9,950 bases of DNA from NCBI GenBank assembly GCA_025454125.1, contig JALOPA010000057.1, positions 1-9,950 of the forward strand. The letters run 5' to 3'. The stretch is from Thermodesulfobacteriota bacterium. GTDB taxonomy: Bacteria; Desulfobacterota; DSM-4660; Desulfatiglandales; HGW-15. Every line of letters begins with the position of its first letter. Positions within the stretch are counted from its first letter, which is position 1. Under the pieces are notes generated by a model that was not told the DNA's origin, did not search any database, and was given only the letters and a program-made list of their open reading frames with translations. The translations under genes and the position numbers were made by a program. This document shows positions 1 to 6,288 of this stretch, piece after piece.

Positions 1-45
1 GGAGTAGATGACGAGGAGCAGTATCAGGTCTCTAACCCGGAACAT
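1..45 (-). CDS. 5' end of a divergent gene, probable membrane protein (partial)
   Basis: Reading the complementary strand, an ATG at 45-43 opens a frame that stays open to the window edge (15 codons: MFRVRDLILLLVIYS). A strong Shine-Dalgarno, TGAGGAGG, lies on the same strand at 60-53, seven bases before the ATG. The start is therefore well supported even though the frame is very short. After a short basic head, the residues are strongly hydrophobic (LILLLVIY), as in a first membrane helix or an uncleaved signal anchor. The family cannot be identified from 15 residues. The gene is divergent from the TRAP/Kdu locus and shares its roughly 300-base control region, so co-regulation is possible but not shown. 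Confidence 0.6.
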   Translation of the reverse strand, partial: MFRVRDLILLLVIYS

Positions 46-93
46 GGAAAAGCCTCCTCAGCACTTGCGACTCCTTTCCGAACAAGAACTAAC

Positions 94-122
94 ATCCTAA
101 CAAACCATGGGGATAATGGCAA
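94..122 (-). promoter_or_regulatory. Candidate sigma-70 promoter for the divergent gene
   Basis: On the - strand, TTGCCA (122-117) and TAGGAT (99-94) are separated by exactly 17 bases. They match the -35 and -10 consensus at 5 of 6 and 4 of 6 positions. Initiation near base 87 would give a leader of about 40 nt before the ATG at 45, with the TGAGGAGG ribosome site inside it. The match is by eye and could be chance. Confidence 0.35.
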
Positions 123-206
123 TGCTCGTCTGCGGCCTTCCCGGACACAGAGTGAGTACCCCTGATGCGGTTTTCTCCCCAAAACACTTGACAAGGCCTT
201 TCTAAT

Positions 207-227
207 ATGCGAAACGTTATTTCGCAT
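207..227. promoter_or_regulatory. Perfect palindrome, probable IclR/KdgR-type operator
   Basis: The arms ATGCGAAA (207-214) and TTTCGCAT (220-227) are exact reverse complements around a 5-base spacer, CGTTA. The inner GAAA-N5-TTTC core resembles binding sites of IclR-family repressors such as KdgR, which have AT-rich GAAA/TTTC half sites. A second GAAACG copy at 231-236 lies 20 bases (about two helical turns) after the one at 211-216. The palindrome begins 13 bases after a TTGACA hexamer (188-193), where it could block a promoter. An IclR-family gene lies in the same locus (6998-7861). The palindrome is seen directly; assigning the regulator is inference. Confidence 0.5.
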
Positions 228-346
228 TAAGAAACGCAACTCCATGCGACCGGTCTTTGACAAACCTCTGATTGAAAGACGCAGGGCATGATCCTGCAAG
301 GGTGAGGATACATCCGAAGTCAAACCATCATTAACGGAGGAGAGAG

Positions 347-1342
347 ATGAAGAGATTCGTGCTGATCCTTGGACTGTTTGTCGCTTTGGTTCCCTTTGTG
401 CTTTCACAAGCTGCAGAGGCGGCCACCGTTCAGATGAAACTGGGACATTTTGCCGCGGAGTCGCACCCCGGAAACATTGCCGTCAAGATGTTCATCGAGG
501 CCGTGGAAAAAAGAACGAACGGAGAGATCAAAATCGCGAACTTCCCCAACAACGCCCTGGGATCGCCGCCCGAGGTGCTCGAGCAGAACATCCTGGGTGC
601 GGTGGACATGAGCCTGCCGACGCAGGGACAGCTTGGCAAGTACTCGAAGAAATTCAACTGCGTCATGCTCCCCTTTGCGTACAAGGACTACGCCCATGCG
701 GATAAAGTCCTGGACGGCCCCTTCATCAAGTGGGCGACCCCGGATCTTGAACCGGCCGGGCTGGTTTTCCTGTCCAACTGGGAATGGGGTTTCCGGAACC
801 TGACCAACAGCAAGCGCCCGGTCGTCAACCCGGAAGATGCCAAAGGGCTAAAGATCAGGACACCTCCGGAACTGCCCACCCAGGCCGCAATGGAAGCTCT
901 GGGCGCGATTGTGGCCACCATCAACTTCAACGAGCTTCAGATGGCCCTGAAACAGGGCGTTGTGGACGGACAGGAAAACCCCATTGCCGTCATTCATTCG
1001 AACAAGATCTATGAAACCCAGAAGTATCTCACCATGACCGGGCACAACTACAACACCATGGTTCACGTGATCAGCAAGAAGGTCTGGGACAAGCTCACTC
1101 CGGATCAGCAGAAGATTGTGAAGGAGGAAAGCAAAAAGGCCGGCGACTGGATGAGAAAGACCTGCAGGGAAGCGGAAGCGGGCCAGATCAACGACCTCAA
1201 GAAATTCGGGATGGAGGTCACCATTCCGGACAAGGCGAAGTTCAAGGCTTTGATGAAGCCAGCCTATGATCGGATGAAAACGATTACCGGTGAAGACAAC
1301 TTCACTGCTTTCATGAAGATTGTGGACGAGGTGGCGAAATAG
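347..1342 (+). CDS. dctP: TRAP transporter substrate-binding protein (DctP family)
   Basis: This is the periplasmic solute-binding subunit of a TRAP transporter (331 aa, typical length). It captures an organic or sugar acid and hands it to the membrane subunits. Residues 1-25 form a Sec signal peptide: basic MKR, a hydrophobic core, and an AEA cleavage site before A26. The mature protein shows the DctP pattern: a GHFAAESHPGN opening, WGFRN with R150, the GLKIRTPP segment with R171 (the position that usually binds the ligand carboxylate), and VDGQENP with N211. The start is fixed by GGAGG at 336-340. It heads the locus and precedes the DctM and DctQ subunits and kduI-kduD, which suggests a uronate-type ligand such as a 4-deoxy-5-keto or unsaturated uronate. 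The ligand is inferred from context; the family call is firm. A hairpin follows the gene. Confidence 0.93.
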   Translation: MKRFVLILGLFVALVPFVLSQAAEAATVQMKLGHFAAESHPGNIAVKMFIEAVEKRTNGEIKIANFPNNALGSPPEVLEQNILGAVDMSLPTQGQLGKYSKKFNCVMLPFAYKDYAHADKVLDGPFIKWATPDLEPAGLVFLSNWEWGFRNLTNSKRPVVNPEDAKGLKIRTPPELPTQAAMEALGAIVATINFNELQMALKQGVVDGQENPIAVIHSNKIYETQKYLTMTGHNYNTMVHVISKKVWDKLTPDQQKIVKEESKKAGDWMRKTCREAEAGQINDLKKFGMEVTIPDKAKFKALMKPAYDRMKTITGEDNFTAFMKIVDEVAK

Positions 1343-1373
1343 TCCCGAGAATAGAGCAACGATGCGCGTGTGA

Positions 1374-1421
1374 GGGGAGAAGTGGAGACAGGGATGCGCT
1401 GCCCTGCCCCCTCTTCTCCCC
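1374..1421 (+). repeat. Stem-loop between dctP and dctM
   Basis: GGGGAGAAG (1374-1382) pairs perfectly with CTTCTCCCC (1413-1421). Inside it, CAGGG (1389-1393) pairs with CCCTG (1402-1406). This gives a two-stage hairpin in the 121-base gap between dctP and dctM. The following bases are A-rich rather than a T run, so it is not a classic terminator. Hairpins just after a binding-protein gene are commonly used to stabilise the upstream message or attenuate the downstream genes, raising binding protein over permease. That role is inferred here. Confidence 0.55.
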
Positions 1422-1463
1422 GAATAAGAAAAAACAAGCCATCCTCTGTCTTGTGGTTGCACG

Positions 1464-2741
1464 ATGATTAGTCTGGGCATATTCACCCTGCTGCTAGTCC
1501 TGATCATGATCGACCTGCCGATTGCGGTTGCCATGGCGCTGACAGCCGCAGCTTTCTTTGTTGGGCTCGACAACTCTTCTCTTCTGACCATGCTGCCTCA
1601 GAGGATGTACGCCTCCACCACCGGATTTGTTTTGCTCGCCGTGCCCTTTTTCATCCTGGCCGGAAACCTGATGAATACAGGGGGGGTAACGAATCGCATC
1701 TTCGGCTTTGCCAGGACGCTTGTGGGGCATATTCCAGGCGGGCTCGGGCAGGTGTGTGTCATCGGCGAATGCATTTTTTCGGGCATTTCCGGTTCCGCTC
1801 TTGCGGATGCGGCCGGCATGGGGCAGGTGATGCACAAGGCCATGGTCGACAGTGGTTTTAAACCCAAAATCTCCGCAGCCCTTATCGCCGCAGCCGCAAC
1901 GATCGGTCCGATCATTCCTCCCAGCATCCCCTTTGTCCTTTACGGCGCACTGGCCAGCGTGTCTGTAACTGAACTTTTCCTGGCAGGATTCATTCCGGGA
2001 TTTATGATGGCCTTGGCTATGATGATCGCGCTGGCTCTGATGGCAAAACCCCGCGGCCTGCCCAAATTGAGGAGGGCAAGTCTCAAAGAAATATGGAAGA
2101 GCACGATCGATGCATGGGCATGTCTGCTGGGGCCTGTGATCATCATTGGAGGGATATTGGTCGGATGGTTCACGCCCACTGAAGCGGGGGTCGTGGCCTG
2201 TATCTACGCGCTGGTATTGGGGTTATGGTACAAGGACCTCGCGGTGCGGCACTTGCCCGGGATCTTCTGGGTATCGGTCAAGCAGACCATCAGCCTGCTC
2301 TTTATTGTTTCTGCTGCTGGTTTTTTCGGCTGGCTGACCATTCATCAAAGAATCCCGGATCAGATCATTCATACTCTGACGAATATGAGCGCCACTCCTT
2401 TCGGGGTCATGACCGTGATTATGGTCATCGTGATGATGCTCGGGTTCTTTCTGGAAGGGAACGCCATCTTCATTATCACCATCCCGATATTCCTTCCCAT
2501 CGCAGAGAAGTTCGGGTTTGAATTGGTCAACTTCGGTGTGGTGATGACCCTGCTGATCATGATCGGCAACCTGACGCCTCCTGTGGGCATGTGTCTGTTT
2601 GCGGTGTCCAGTTTCAGCAAGGTAGATGTGGGGACCTTGTCCAAAGAGGTCCTCCCCTATTTATTGGGAATTTTGATCGTAACAATCCTGTGCGCCTATT
2701 ACCCGGGAATTTCAACTTCACTTTCTTTTCTCATCAAATAG
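1464..2741 (+). CDS. dctM: TRAP transporter large permease subunit (DctM family)
   Basis: This is the large inner-membrane subunit of the first TRAP transporter, which carries the substrate using an ion gradient. At 425 aa it has the usual DctM length, with about a dozen hydrophobic helices. Family marks are AVPFFILAGNLMNTGG (around residues 58-73), the PGGL...SGISGSALADAAGMG loop, TIGPIIPPSIPFVLYG near residues 150-165, and GNLTPPVGMCLFAVSSFS near the C-terminus. The ATG at 1464 gives the expected N-terminus (MISLGIFTLLLVLIMIDLPIAV), but the preceding bases hold only a poor ribosome site, which fits lower expression than dctP. It lies before dctQ, whereas most TRAP operons have the small subunit first. 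The stop is 13 bases ahead of dctQ, so the two are probably co-translated. Confidence 0.95.
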   Translation: MISLGIFTLLLVLIMIDLPIAVAMALTAAAFFVGLDNSSLLTMLPQRMYASTTGFVLLAVPFFILAGNLMNTGGVTNRIFGFARTLVGHIPGGLGQVCVIGECIFSGISGSALADAAGMGQVMHKAMVDSGFKPKISAALIAAAATIGPIIPPSIPFVLYGALASVSVTELFLAGFIPGFMMALAMMIALALMAKPRGLPKLRRASLKEIWKSTIDAWACLLGPVIIIGGILVGWFTPTEAGVVACIYALVLGLWYKDLAVRHLPGIFWVSVKQTISLLFIVSAAGFFGWLTIHQRIPDQIIHTLTNMSATPFGVMTVIMVIVMMLGFFLEGNAIFIITIPIFLPIAEKFGFELVNFGVVMTLLIMIGNLTPPVGMCLFAVSSFSKVDVGTLSKEVLPYLLGILIVTILCAYYPGISTSLSFLIK

Positions 2742-2754
2742 GCGGAGTGGTCCC

Positions 2755-3282
2755 ATGCAGAAGATCCTGAATGGACTGAAAACGATCGATAGGCTTGCCT
2801 TGACGGTATTGAAGGTATTCACCATTGTACTTTTCATCCTCCTGAGCCTCCTGGTTTCGGCCAACGTCTTTGTGCGTTTTGTTCCGGTCGTGTCGCTGCA
2901 CTGGTTCGATGAGATCCTCGAACTACTCTATGCCTACCTGATCTTCTACGGGGCTGCTGCCCTGTGGATCACCAGGGAGCACTTCAGTGTGGGCGACTGG
3001 ATCAGTGGCAGGATTCTGAGGGGAGCGAGAACAAAACGGTTATACCGGGCGGTCCTGGAGGTATTGGTTCTGATCTTTGCAGTAGTTTTCTTCTATTATT
3101 CGTTGCAGTTGACCCTCCTGGCCCGGGATGTCACCAATGTCTTTGCCATCCCCAAAAAGGTTTTGTATTCCTGTATGCCGGTGGCGAGCGCCATCATGAT
3201 CCTTTACTCGATCCGAAACATCGCCGTGGAGATCATCCCTCTGGTCAGCCGCAAGACAAAGGCGGGAACTCCCCCTCCCTAG
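2755..3282 (+). CDS. dctQ: TRAP transporter small permease subunit (DctQ family)
   Basis: This is the small membrane subunit of the first TRAP transporter (175 aa). It has four hydrophobic helices, near residues 19-38, 50-72, 98-120 and 134-155. The segment SLHWFDEILELLYAYLIFYG before and within helix two matches the conserved DctQ pattern (an acidic pair followed by an aromatic-rich helix). DctQ proteins are needed to assemble the permease with DctM and the binding protein. GGAG at 2744-2747 lies seven bases before the ATG. The last codons (TPPP and stop) run into a GC-rich inverted repeat whose left arm covers 3271-3280, so the C-terminal tail may have been reshaped by that element. The order P-M-Q differs from the second TRAP set in this window. 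Confidence 0.9.
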   Translation: MQKILNGLKTIDRLALTVLKVFTIVLFILLSLLVSANVFVRFVPVVSLHWFDEILELLYAYLIFYGAAALWITREHFSVGDWISGRILRGARTKRLYRAVLEVLVLIFAVVFFYYSLQLTLLARDVTNVFAIPKKVLYSCMPVASAIMILYSIRNIAVEIIPLVSRKTKAGTPPP

Positions 3283-3352
3283 CCCCTGGTCGCCTACGGC
3301 GCCGCCAAAGGCGGGTAAACCTCCCCCCTTGAGGGGGAGGGAAGGGTGGGGG
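3271..3352. repeat. Nested GC-rich inverted repeat between dctQ and kduI
   Basis: Three nested symmetries are visible. The outer arms CCCCCTCCCT (3271-3280) and AGGGTGGGGG (3343-3352) pair at 9 of 10 positions. A perfect small hairpin CCGCC-AAA-GGCGG lies at 3302-3314. A perfect 8 bp stem CCTCCCCC (3320-3327) / GGGGGAGG (3333-3340) closes a 5-base loop. The block fills most of the gap between dctQ and kduI, and its left edge overlaps the dctQ stop codon. It resembles dispersed GC-rich intergenic repeats that I recall from deltaproteobacterial genomes. It could act as a processing or partial termination site between the transporter and catabolic genes. Confidence 0.6.
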
Positions 3353-3384
3353 GTAAGAAAACTCAAGAGATTTGGAGGATTCCT

Positions 3385-4215
3385 ATGGATATTCGATATG
3401 CTGTTCATCCCGACCATTTCAAGACCCTCGATTCCGAGGCCATGAGGCGTCATTTCCTGGTGCAAGGGCTTTTTGTAGAGGACCGGCTCAACATGGTCTA
3501 CAGTCACATCGACAGAATCATCGTGGGCGGGGTGTGCCCCGTTCAGAGGAGCGTGCGCCTGGAAGTGACTAAAGCACTGGGAGTGGATTATTTCCTTCAG
3601 AGAAGGGAAATGGGGGTGATCAACATCGGCTCTCAAGGCGCTGTTTTCGTCGATGGAACGGAGCATGTGCTGGGCAACAGAGAAGGCCTTTACATCGGCA
3701 TGGGCTGCAAGGACATCTCCTTCAGGAGCAGCGATGCGAACAACCCTGCGAAATTCTATTTCAACAGCACTCCCGCTCATTTCGCTCACCCGGTTGTCGC
3801 GGTTTCAAAAAGCAATGCCCAGCAAGTCAAGCTTGGCAGCGCGGAAAAATCGAACCTGCGAACCATTAATCAGTTTGTTCATCCGAACGTGTTGAAGAGC
3901 TGCCAGCTGGTGATGGGGATGACGGAGCTTGCGCCGGGCAGTGTGTGGAACACCATGCCGAGCCACACCCACGACAGGCGCATGGAAGTCTATTTTTATT
4001 TTAACCTACCGGAGGACGCCGTGGTGTTTCACCTTTTGGGAGACCCGAAAGAGACACGACACATCGTGGTGAGGAACGAAGAGGCGGTGATCACCCCGAG
4101 CTGGTCCATTCATTCCGGCGTGGGAACCGCGAACTACACCTTCATCTGGGGCATGGCCGGAGAGAATCAGACCTTCACGGACATGGATGATGTCCCCATG
4201 TCCGTTCTCAAGTGA
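3385..4215 (+). CDS. kduI: 5-dehydro-4-deoxy-D-glucuronate isomerase (KduI)
   Basis: KduI isomerises 5-dehydro-4-deoxy-D-glucuronate (DKI) to 3-deoxy-D-glycero-2,5-hexodiulosonate, a cytosolic step in pectin and other unsaturated-uronate catabolism. I chose the ATG at 3385 because TTGGAGGA (3372-3379) sits five bases upstream. This gives 276 aa, close to the 278 aa of E. coli KduI. An upstream in-frame GTG at 3346 lies inside a hairpin and is unlikely. The cupin metal site is intact: H194 and H196 in [15 protein letters not shown]201 in the same run, and H243 in [10 protein letters not shown], matching H196, H198, E203 and H245 of the E. coli enzyme. The C-terminal stretch [12 protein letters not shown] is also characteristic. 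kduD follows after 19 bases. The identification is very secure. Confidence 0.97.
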   Translation: MDIRYAVHPDHFKTLDSEAMRRHFLVQGLFVEDRLNMVYSHIDRIIVGGVCPVQRSVRLEVTKALGVDYFLQRREMGVINIGSQGAVFVDGTEHVLGNREGLYIGMGCKDISFRSSDANNPAKFYFNSTPAHFAHPVVAVSKSNAQQVKLGSAEKSNLRTINQFVHPNVLKSCQLVMGMTELAPGSVWNTMPSHTHDRRMEVYFYFNLPEDAVVFHLLGDPKETRHIVVRNEEAVITPSWSIHSGVGTANYTFIWGMAGENQTFTDMDDVPMSVLK

Positions 4216-4234
4216 TGGAAAGGGGCCGTAGCGC

Positions 4235-4996
4235 ATGATACTCGATCAATTCCGTCTCACAGGAAAGGTGGCCATGGTCACGGGCTGTCGAACCGGCCTG
4301 GGGCAGGGAATGGCCTATGGCCTTGCAGAAGCCGGGGCCGACATTGTCGGAATCGACCGCCTGGATTTCCCTGAAACCGAGTCCCGCATCAAAGGTCTGG
4401 GAAGGAGATTCCTGGGCATCAAGGCCGATCTCTCCAGTCTTGAGCCCATTGAGGGCATGATCCGGGAGGCCGTCGACACCTTCGGAAAACTGGACGTCCT
4501 CGTGAACAATGCCGGGATCATTCGTCGCGCCGACGCCATCGAGTTCACGGAAAAAGACTGGGATGATGTGATGAATATCAACATCAAGACCCTTTTCTTC
4601 CTGAGCCAGGCGGCGGCCAGGCAATTTCTGAAACAGAAGAGCAGGGGAAAGATCATCCATGTCGCTTCCATGCTGTCTTTTCAGGGCGGTATCCGGGTGC
4701 CTTCTTACACGGCCAGCAAAAGCGCTGTGATGGGGATCACGCGCCTTATGGCGAACGAATGGGCCAAGCACGACATCCAGGTGAACGCCATCGCGCCGGG
4801 GTGGTTTGCCACGGACAACACCGCTCCTCTGCGGGCAGATCCAGTGAGAAGTGCGGAGATCTTGGGCCGGATCCCCACGGGCCGATGGGGGATTCCCGAG
4901 GACCTGAAGGGAGCGGTTGTGTTTCTGGCATCCGATGCGTCCAACTACGTCAACGGCTACACCCTGGCCGTAGACGGCGGATGGCTTGCGAGATGA
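4235..4996 (+). CDS. kduD: 2-keto-3-deoxy-D-gluconate dehydrogenase (KduD), SDR family
   Basis: KduD reduces the KduI product (3-deoxy-hexodiulosonate) to 2-keto-3-deoxygluconate with NAD(P)H. At 253 aa it is the same length as E. coli KduD. It is a classical short-chain dehydrogenase: cofactor motif TGCRTGLG at residues 16-23, NNAG at 91-94, and catalytic S145, Y158 and K162 (VASML... and YTASK). The segment NAIAPGWFATDNTAPLRADP and the C-terminus VDGGWLAR are typical of this enzyme rather than of a generic SDR. Pairing with kduI supports the call. A purine-rich ribosome site, GGAAAGGGG (4217-4225), precedes the ATG by nine bases. The next gene starts 34 bases after the stop. Confidence 0.95.
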   Translation: MILDQFRLTGKVAMVTGCRTGLGQGMAYGLAEAGADIVGIDRLDFPETESRIKGLGRRFLGIKADLSSLEPIEGMIREAVDTFGKLDVLVNNAGIIRRADAIEFTEKDWDDVMNINIKTLFFLSQAAARQFLKQKSRGKIIHVASMLSFQGGIRVPSYTASKSAVMGITRLMANEWAKHDIQVNAIAPGWFATDNTAPLRADPVRSAEILGRIPTGRWGIPEDLKGAVVFLASDASNYVNGYTLAVDGGWLAR

Positions 4997-5030
4997 CCGG
5001 GAGGTTTTCTGTAAAAGGAGGCCTGGGAAC

Positions 5031-6065
5031 ATGAAGAAAATCGTCACCTTCGGAGAGATCATGCTGCGGCTCAGTCCGCCTGGGTTTCTGCGCTTCCGTC
5101 AGGCCGGTTCCTTTGACGCGACCTTTGGAGGAGGAGAAGCGAATGTTTCTGTTTCGCTGGCTCAATACGGGATTCCCACCGACTTCGTGACCCGTTTGCC
5201 CGACAACGACATTGGAGATTCCTGCATTTCCTATCTCAAAAGTTTTGGCGTGGGGACGGCCAAAATCGTCCGGGGAGGCAGCCGAATCGGCATCTATTTC
5301 CTTGAGAACGGAGCGGTCCAACGGGGGAGCAAGGTGATCTATGACCGGGATGGCTCTTCCATTGCGACGATAGAAAAAGGCATGGTGGACTGGGATAGGG
5401 TCTTCGAAGACGCCGAGTGGTTTCACTGGACCGGGATCACGCCGGCGATCAGCAGCGGGCTCTGCGAGGTTTGCCTGGAGGGCATCCTCAAGGCCAAAAG
5501 CAAGGGCCTGACGGTTTCCTGCGACCTGAATTACCGCGCCAAGCTCTGGAAATGGGGAAAGAAAGCAGGAGAGGTCATGCCCGAACTGGTCCAGCACTGC
5601 GATGTCGCCATAGGCAACGAGGAAGATGCGGATAAGGTTTTCGGCATCAAGGCGCCGGACACCGACGTAAATGCGGGAAAGGTGGAGGCGGAAAAATACC
5701 GTTTCGTCGCCGAGCAATTGACCCGGAGGTTTCAGAACCTGAAAATGGTGGCCATCACCCTGCGAGGCAGCATCAGTGCGAGCCACAACACATGGTCCGG
5801 AGTGCTTTACGATGGACGCGCGCTCTATGCCGGTCCCGTGTTCGATATTACGGATATCGTGGACCGCGTCGGCGGAGGGGATGCCTTTGCCGCCGGGTTG
5901 ATCTACGGGCTGCGCACCTATGGCAAGGACCTCCAGAAGGCGCTTCACTTCGCAGTGGCGGGGTCCTGCCTGAAACATTCGGTTGTCGGCGACTGCAACG
6001 TAGTCACCGTTGACGAGGTGGAAAAAATCATGTCCGGGAAAGCTTCCGGCAGGGTGTCGCGATAG
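5031..6065 (+). CDS. kdgK: 2-keto-3-deoxygluconate kinase (KdgK), PfkB family
   Basis: This kinase phosphorylates 2-keto-3-deoxygluconate, the product of KduD, to KDPG using ATP. I chose the ATG at 5031 because AAAGGAGG (5014-5021) lies nine bases before it. An in-frame ATG at 4986 would overlap kduD and has no ribosome site. The 344 aa protein opens with VTFGEIMLRLSPPGF, then carries the ribokinase-family signature FGGGEANVSVSLAQYG near residues 36-51. The second PfkB signature is DIVDRVGGGDAFAAG, with D284 as the catalytic base; GGGD replaces the usual GAGD. It is longer than E. coli KdgK (about 309 aa), as in a clade of sugar kinases with an insert near residues 200-225. Position between kduD and the aldolase gene makes KDG the likely substrate, although related kinases use other sugars. 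Confidence 0.85.
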   Translation: MKKIVTFGEIMLRLSPPGFLRFRQAGSFDATFGGGEANVSVSLAQYGIPTDFVTRLPDNDIGDSCISYLKSFGVGTAKIVRGGSRIGIYFLENGAVQRGSKVIYDRDGSSIATIEKGMVDWDRVFEDAEWFHWTGITPAISSGLCEVCLEGILKAKSKGLTVSCDLNYRAKLWKWGKKAGEVMPELVQHCDVAIGNEEDADKVFGIKAPDTDVNAGKVEAEKYRFVAEQLTRRFQNLKMVAITLRGSISASHNTWSGVLYDGRALYAGPVFDITDIVDRVGGGDAFAAGLIYGLRTYGKDLQKALHFAVAGSCLKHSVVGDCNVVTVDEVEKIMSGKASGRVSR

Positions 6066-6119
6066 GGCCCGCGGTTTGAATGGCTTTCTAGTGTCGCAAC
6101 CATAGGGGAGCTCGTTTTC

Positions 6120-6201
6120 TGTCATTTCGACCGAAGGGAGAAATCTTAGAATCCCCCTACATGCAAAATCAAGATTTCTCGGCTCCCGCCTCGAAATGAC
6201 A
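6120..6201. repeat. MITE-like dispersed inverted repeat
   Basis: The left arm (6120-6147) and right arm (6171-6201) are inverted copies. Their outer 11 bases (TGTCATTTCGA / TCGAAATGACA) and inner 10 bases (GAGAAATCTT / AAGATTTCTC) match perfectly. The 7-11 bases between these blocks diverge and differ in length. The loop is 23 bases. The motif TCATTTCGACCGAAGGGAG resembles a very common dispersed repeat of bacterial genomes that I know as non-autonomous, MITE- or REP-like hairpins. It should therefore recur elsewhere in this genome. No transposase gene is present here. Its place between kdgK and the aldolase gene may create a termination or processing site. Confidence 0.75.
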
Positions 6202-6215
6202 TTGCACACAGCCTC

Positions 6216-6261
6216 TCAAGGGAGGGAAGTCTTTGCACCCCGAATATTTCCCCTCCCTTGA
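6216..6261 (+). repeat. 11 bp perfect inverted repeat upstream of the aldolase gene
   Basis: TCAAGGGAGGG (6216-6226) and CCCTCCCTTGA (6251-6261) are exact reverse complements around a 24-base loop. The right arm ends 16 bases before the aldolase ribosome site GGAGGA (6278-6283). No T run follows, so a simple terminator is unlikely. The right arm contains CCCTCC, which could alternatively pair with that ribosome site, so alternative folding is conceivable but unproven. The arms share the GGGAGGGAAG motif with the repeat at 3271-3352. Confidence 0.5.
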
Positions 6262-6288
6262 ACGTATTTCCACACTTGGAGGACAAAT

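Larger units (their letters stand above)
46..346. other. Divergent intergenic control region (no gene)
   Basis: This 301-base stretch separates the divergent membrane-protein gene from dctP. I see no convincing coding frame in it. It contains a candidate - strand promoter (94-122) and a perfect palindrome (207-227). Two TTGACA hexamers on the + strand (188-193 and 257-262) lack a good -10 at 16-18 bases. A strong GGAGG ribosome site lies at 336-340, six bases before the dctP ATG. The + strand promoter could not be fixed by eye. The arrangement suggests that the main regulation of the uptake and catabolic genes happens here. Confidence 0.6.
6066..6288. other. Intergenic gap with two inverted repeats, no gene
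   Basis: These 223 bases separate the kinase gene from the aldolase gene. I find no supported coding frame in them. They contain a MITE-like inverted repeat (6120-6201) and a separate 11 bp hairpin (6216-6261). The aldolase ribosome site GGAGGA follows at 6278-6283. No clear -35/-10 pair was found, so it is open whether the aldolase gene has its own promoter or depends on read-through. Confidence 0.6.

Noticed and set aside
188..208. TTGACA (188-193) followed by TAATAT (203-208) as a + strand promoter
   Set aside because: The spacing is only 9 bases, far below 16-18. No good -10 lies at the right distance for this or for the TTGACA at 257-262.
848..1591. Antisense open frame (247 codons) opposite the end of dctP and start of dctM
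   Set aside because: It spans two well-supported + strand genes and the hairpin between them, and has no recognisable domain.
4208..5062. Antisense open frame (284 codons) opposite kduD
   Set aside because: It mirrors the high-GC codon pattern of kduD and shows no family features. kduD has full SDR motifs.
4950..6209. Long antisense open frame (419 codons) opposite the kinase gene
   Set aside because: It is a shadow of kdgK, has no recognisable domain, and its start lies inside the repeat at 6120-6201. The + strand protein has clear PfkB motifs.
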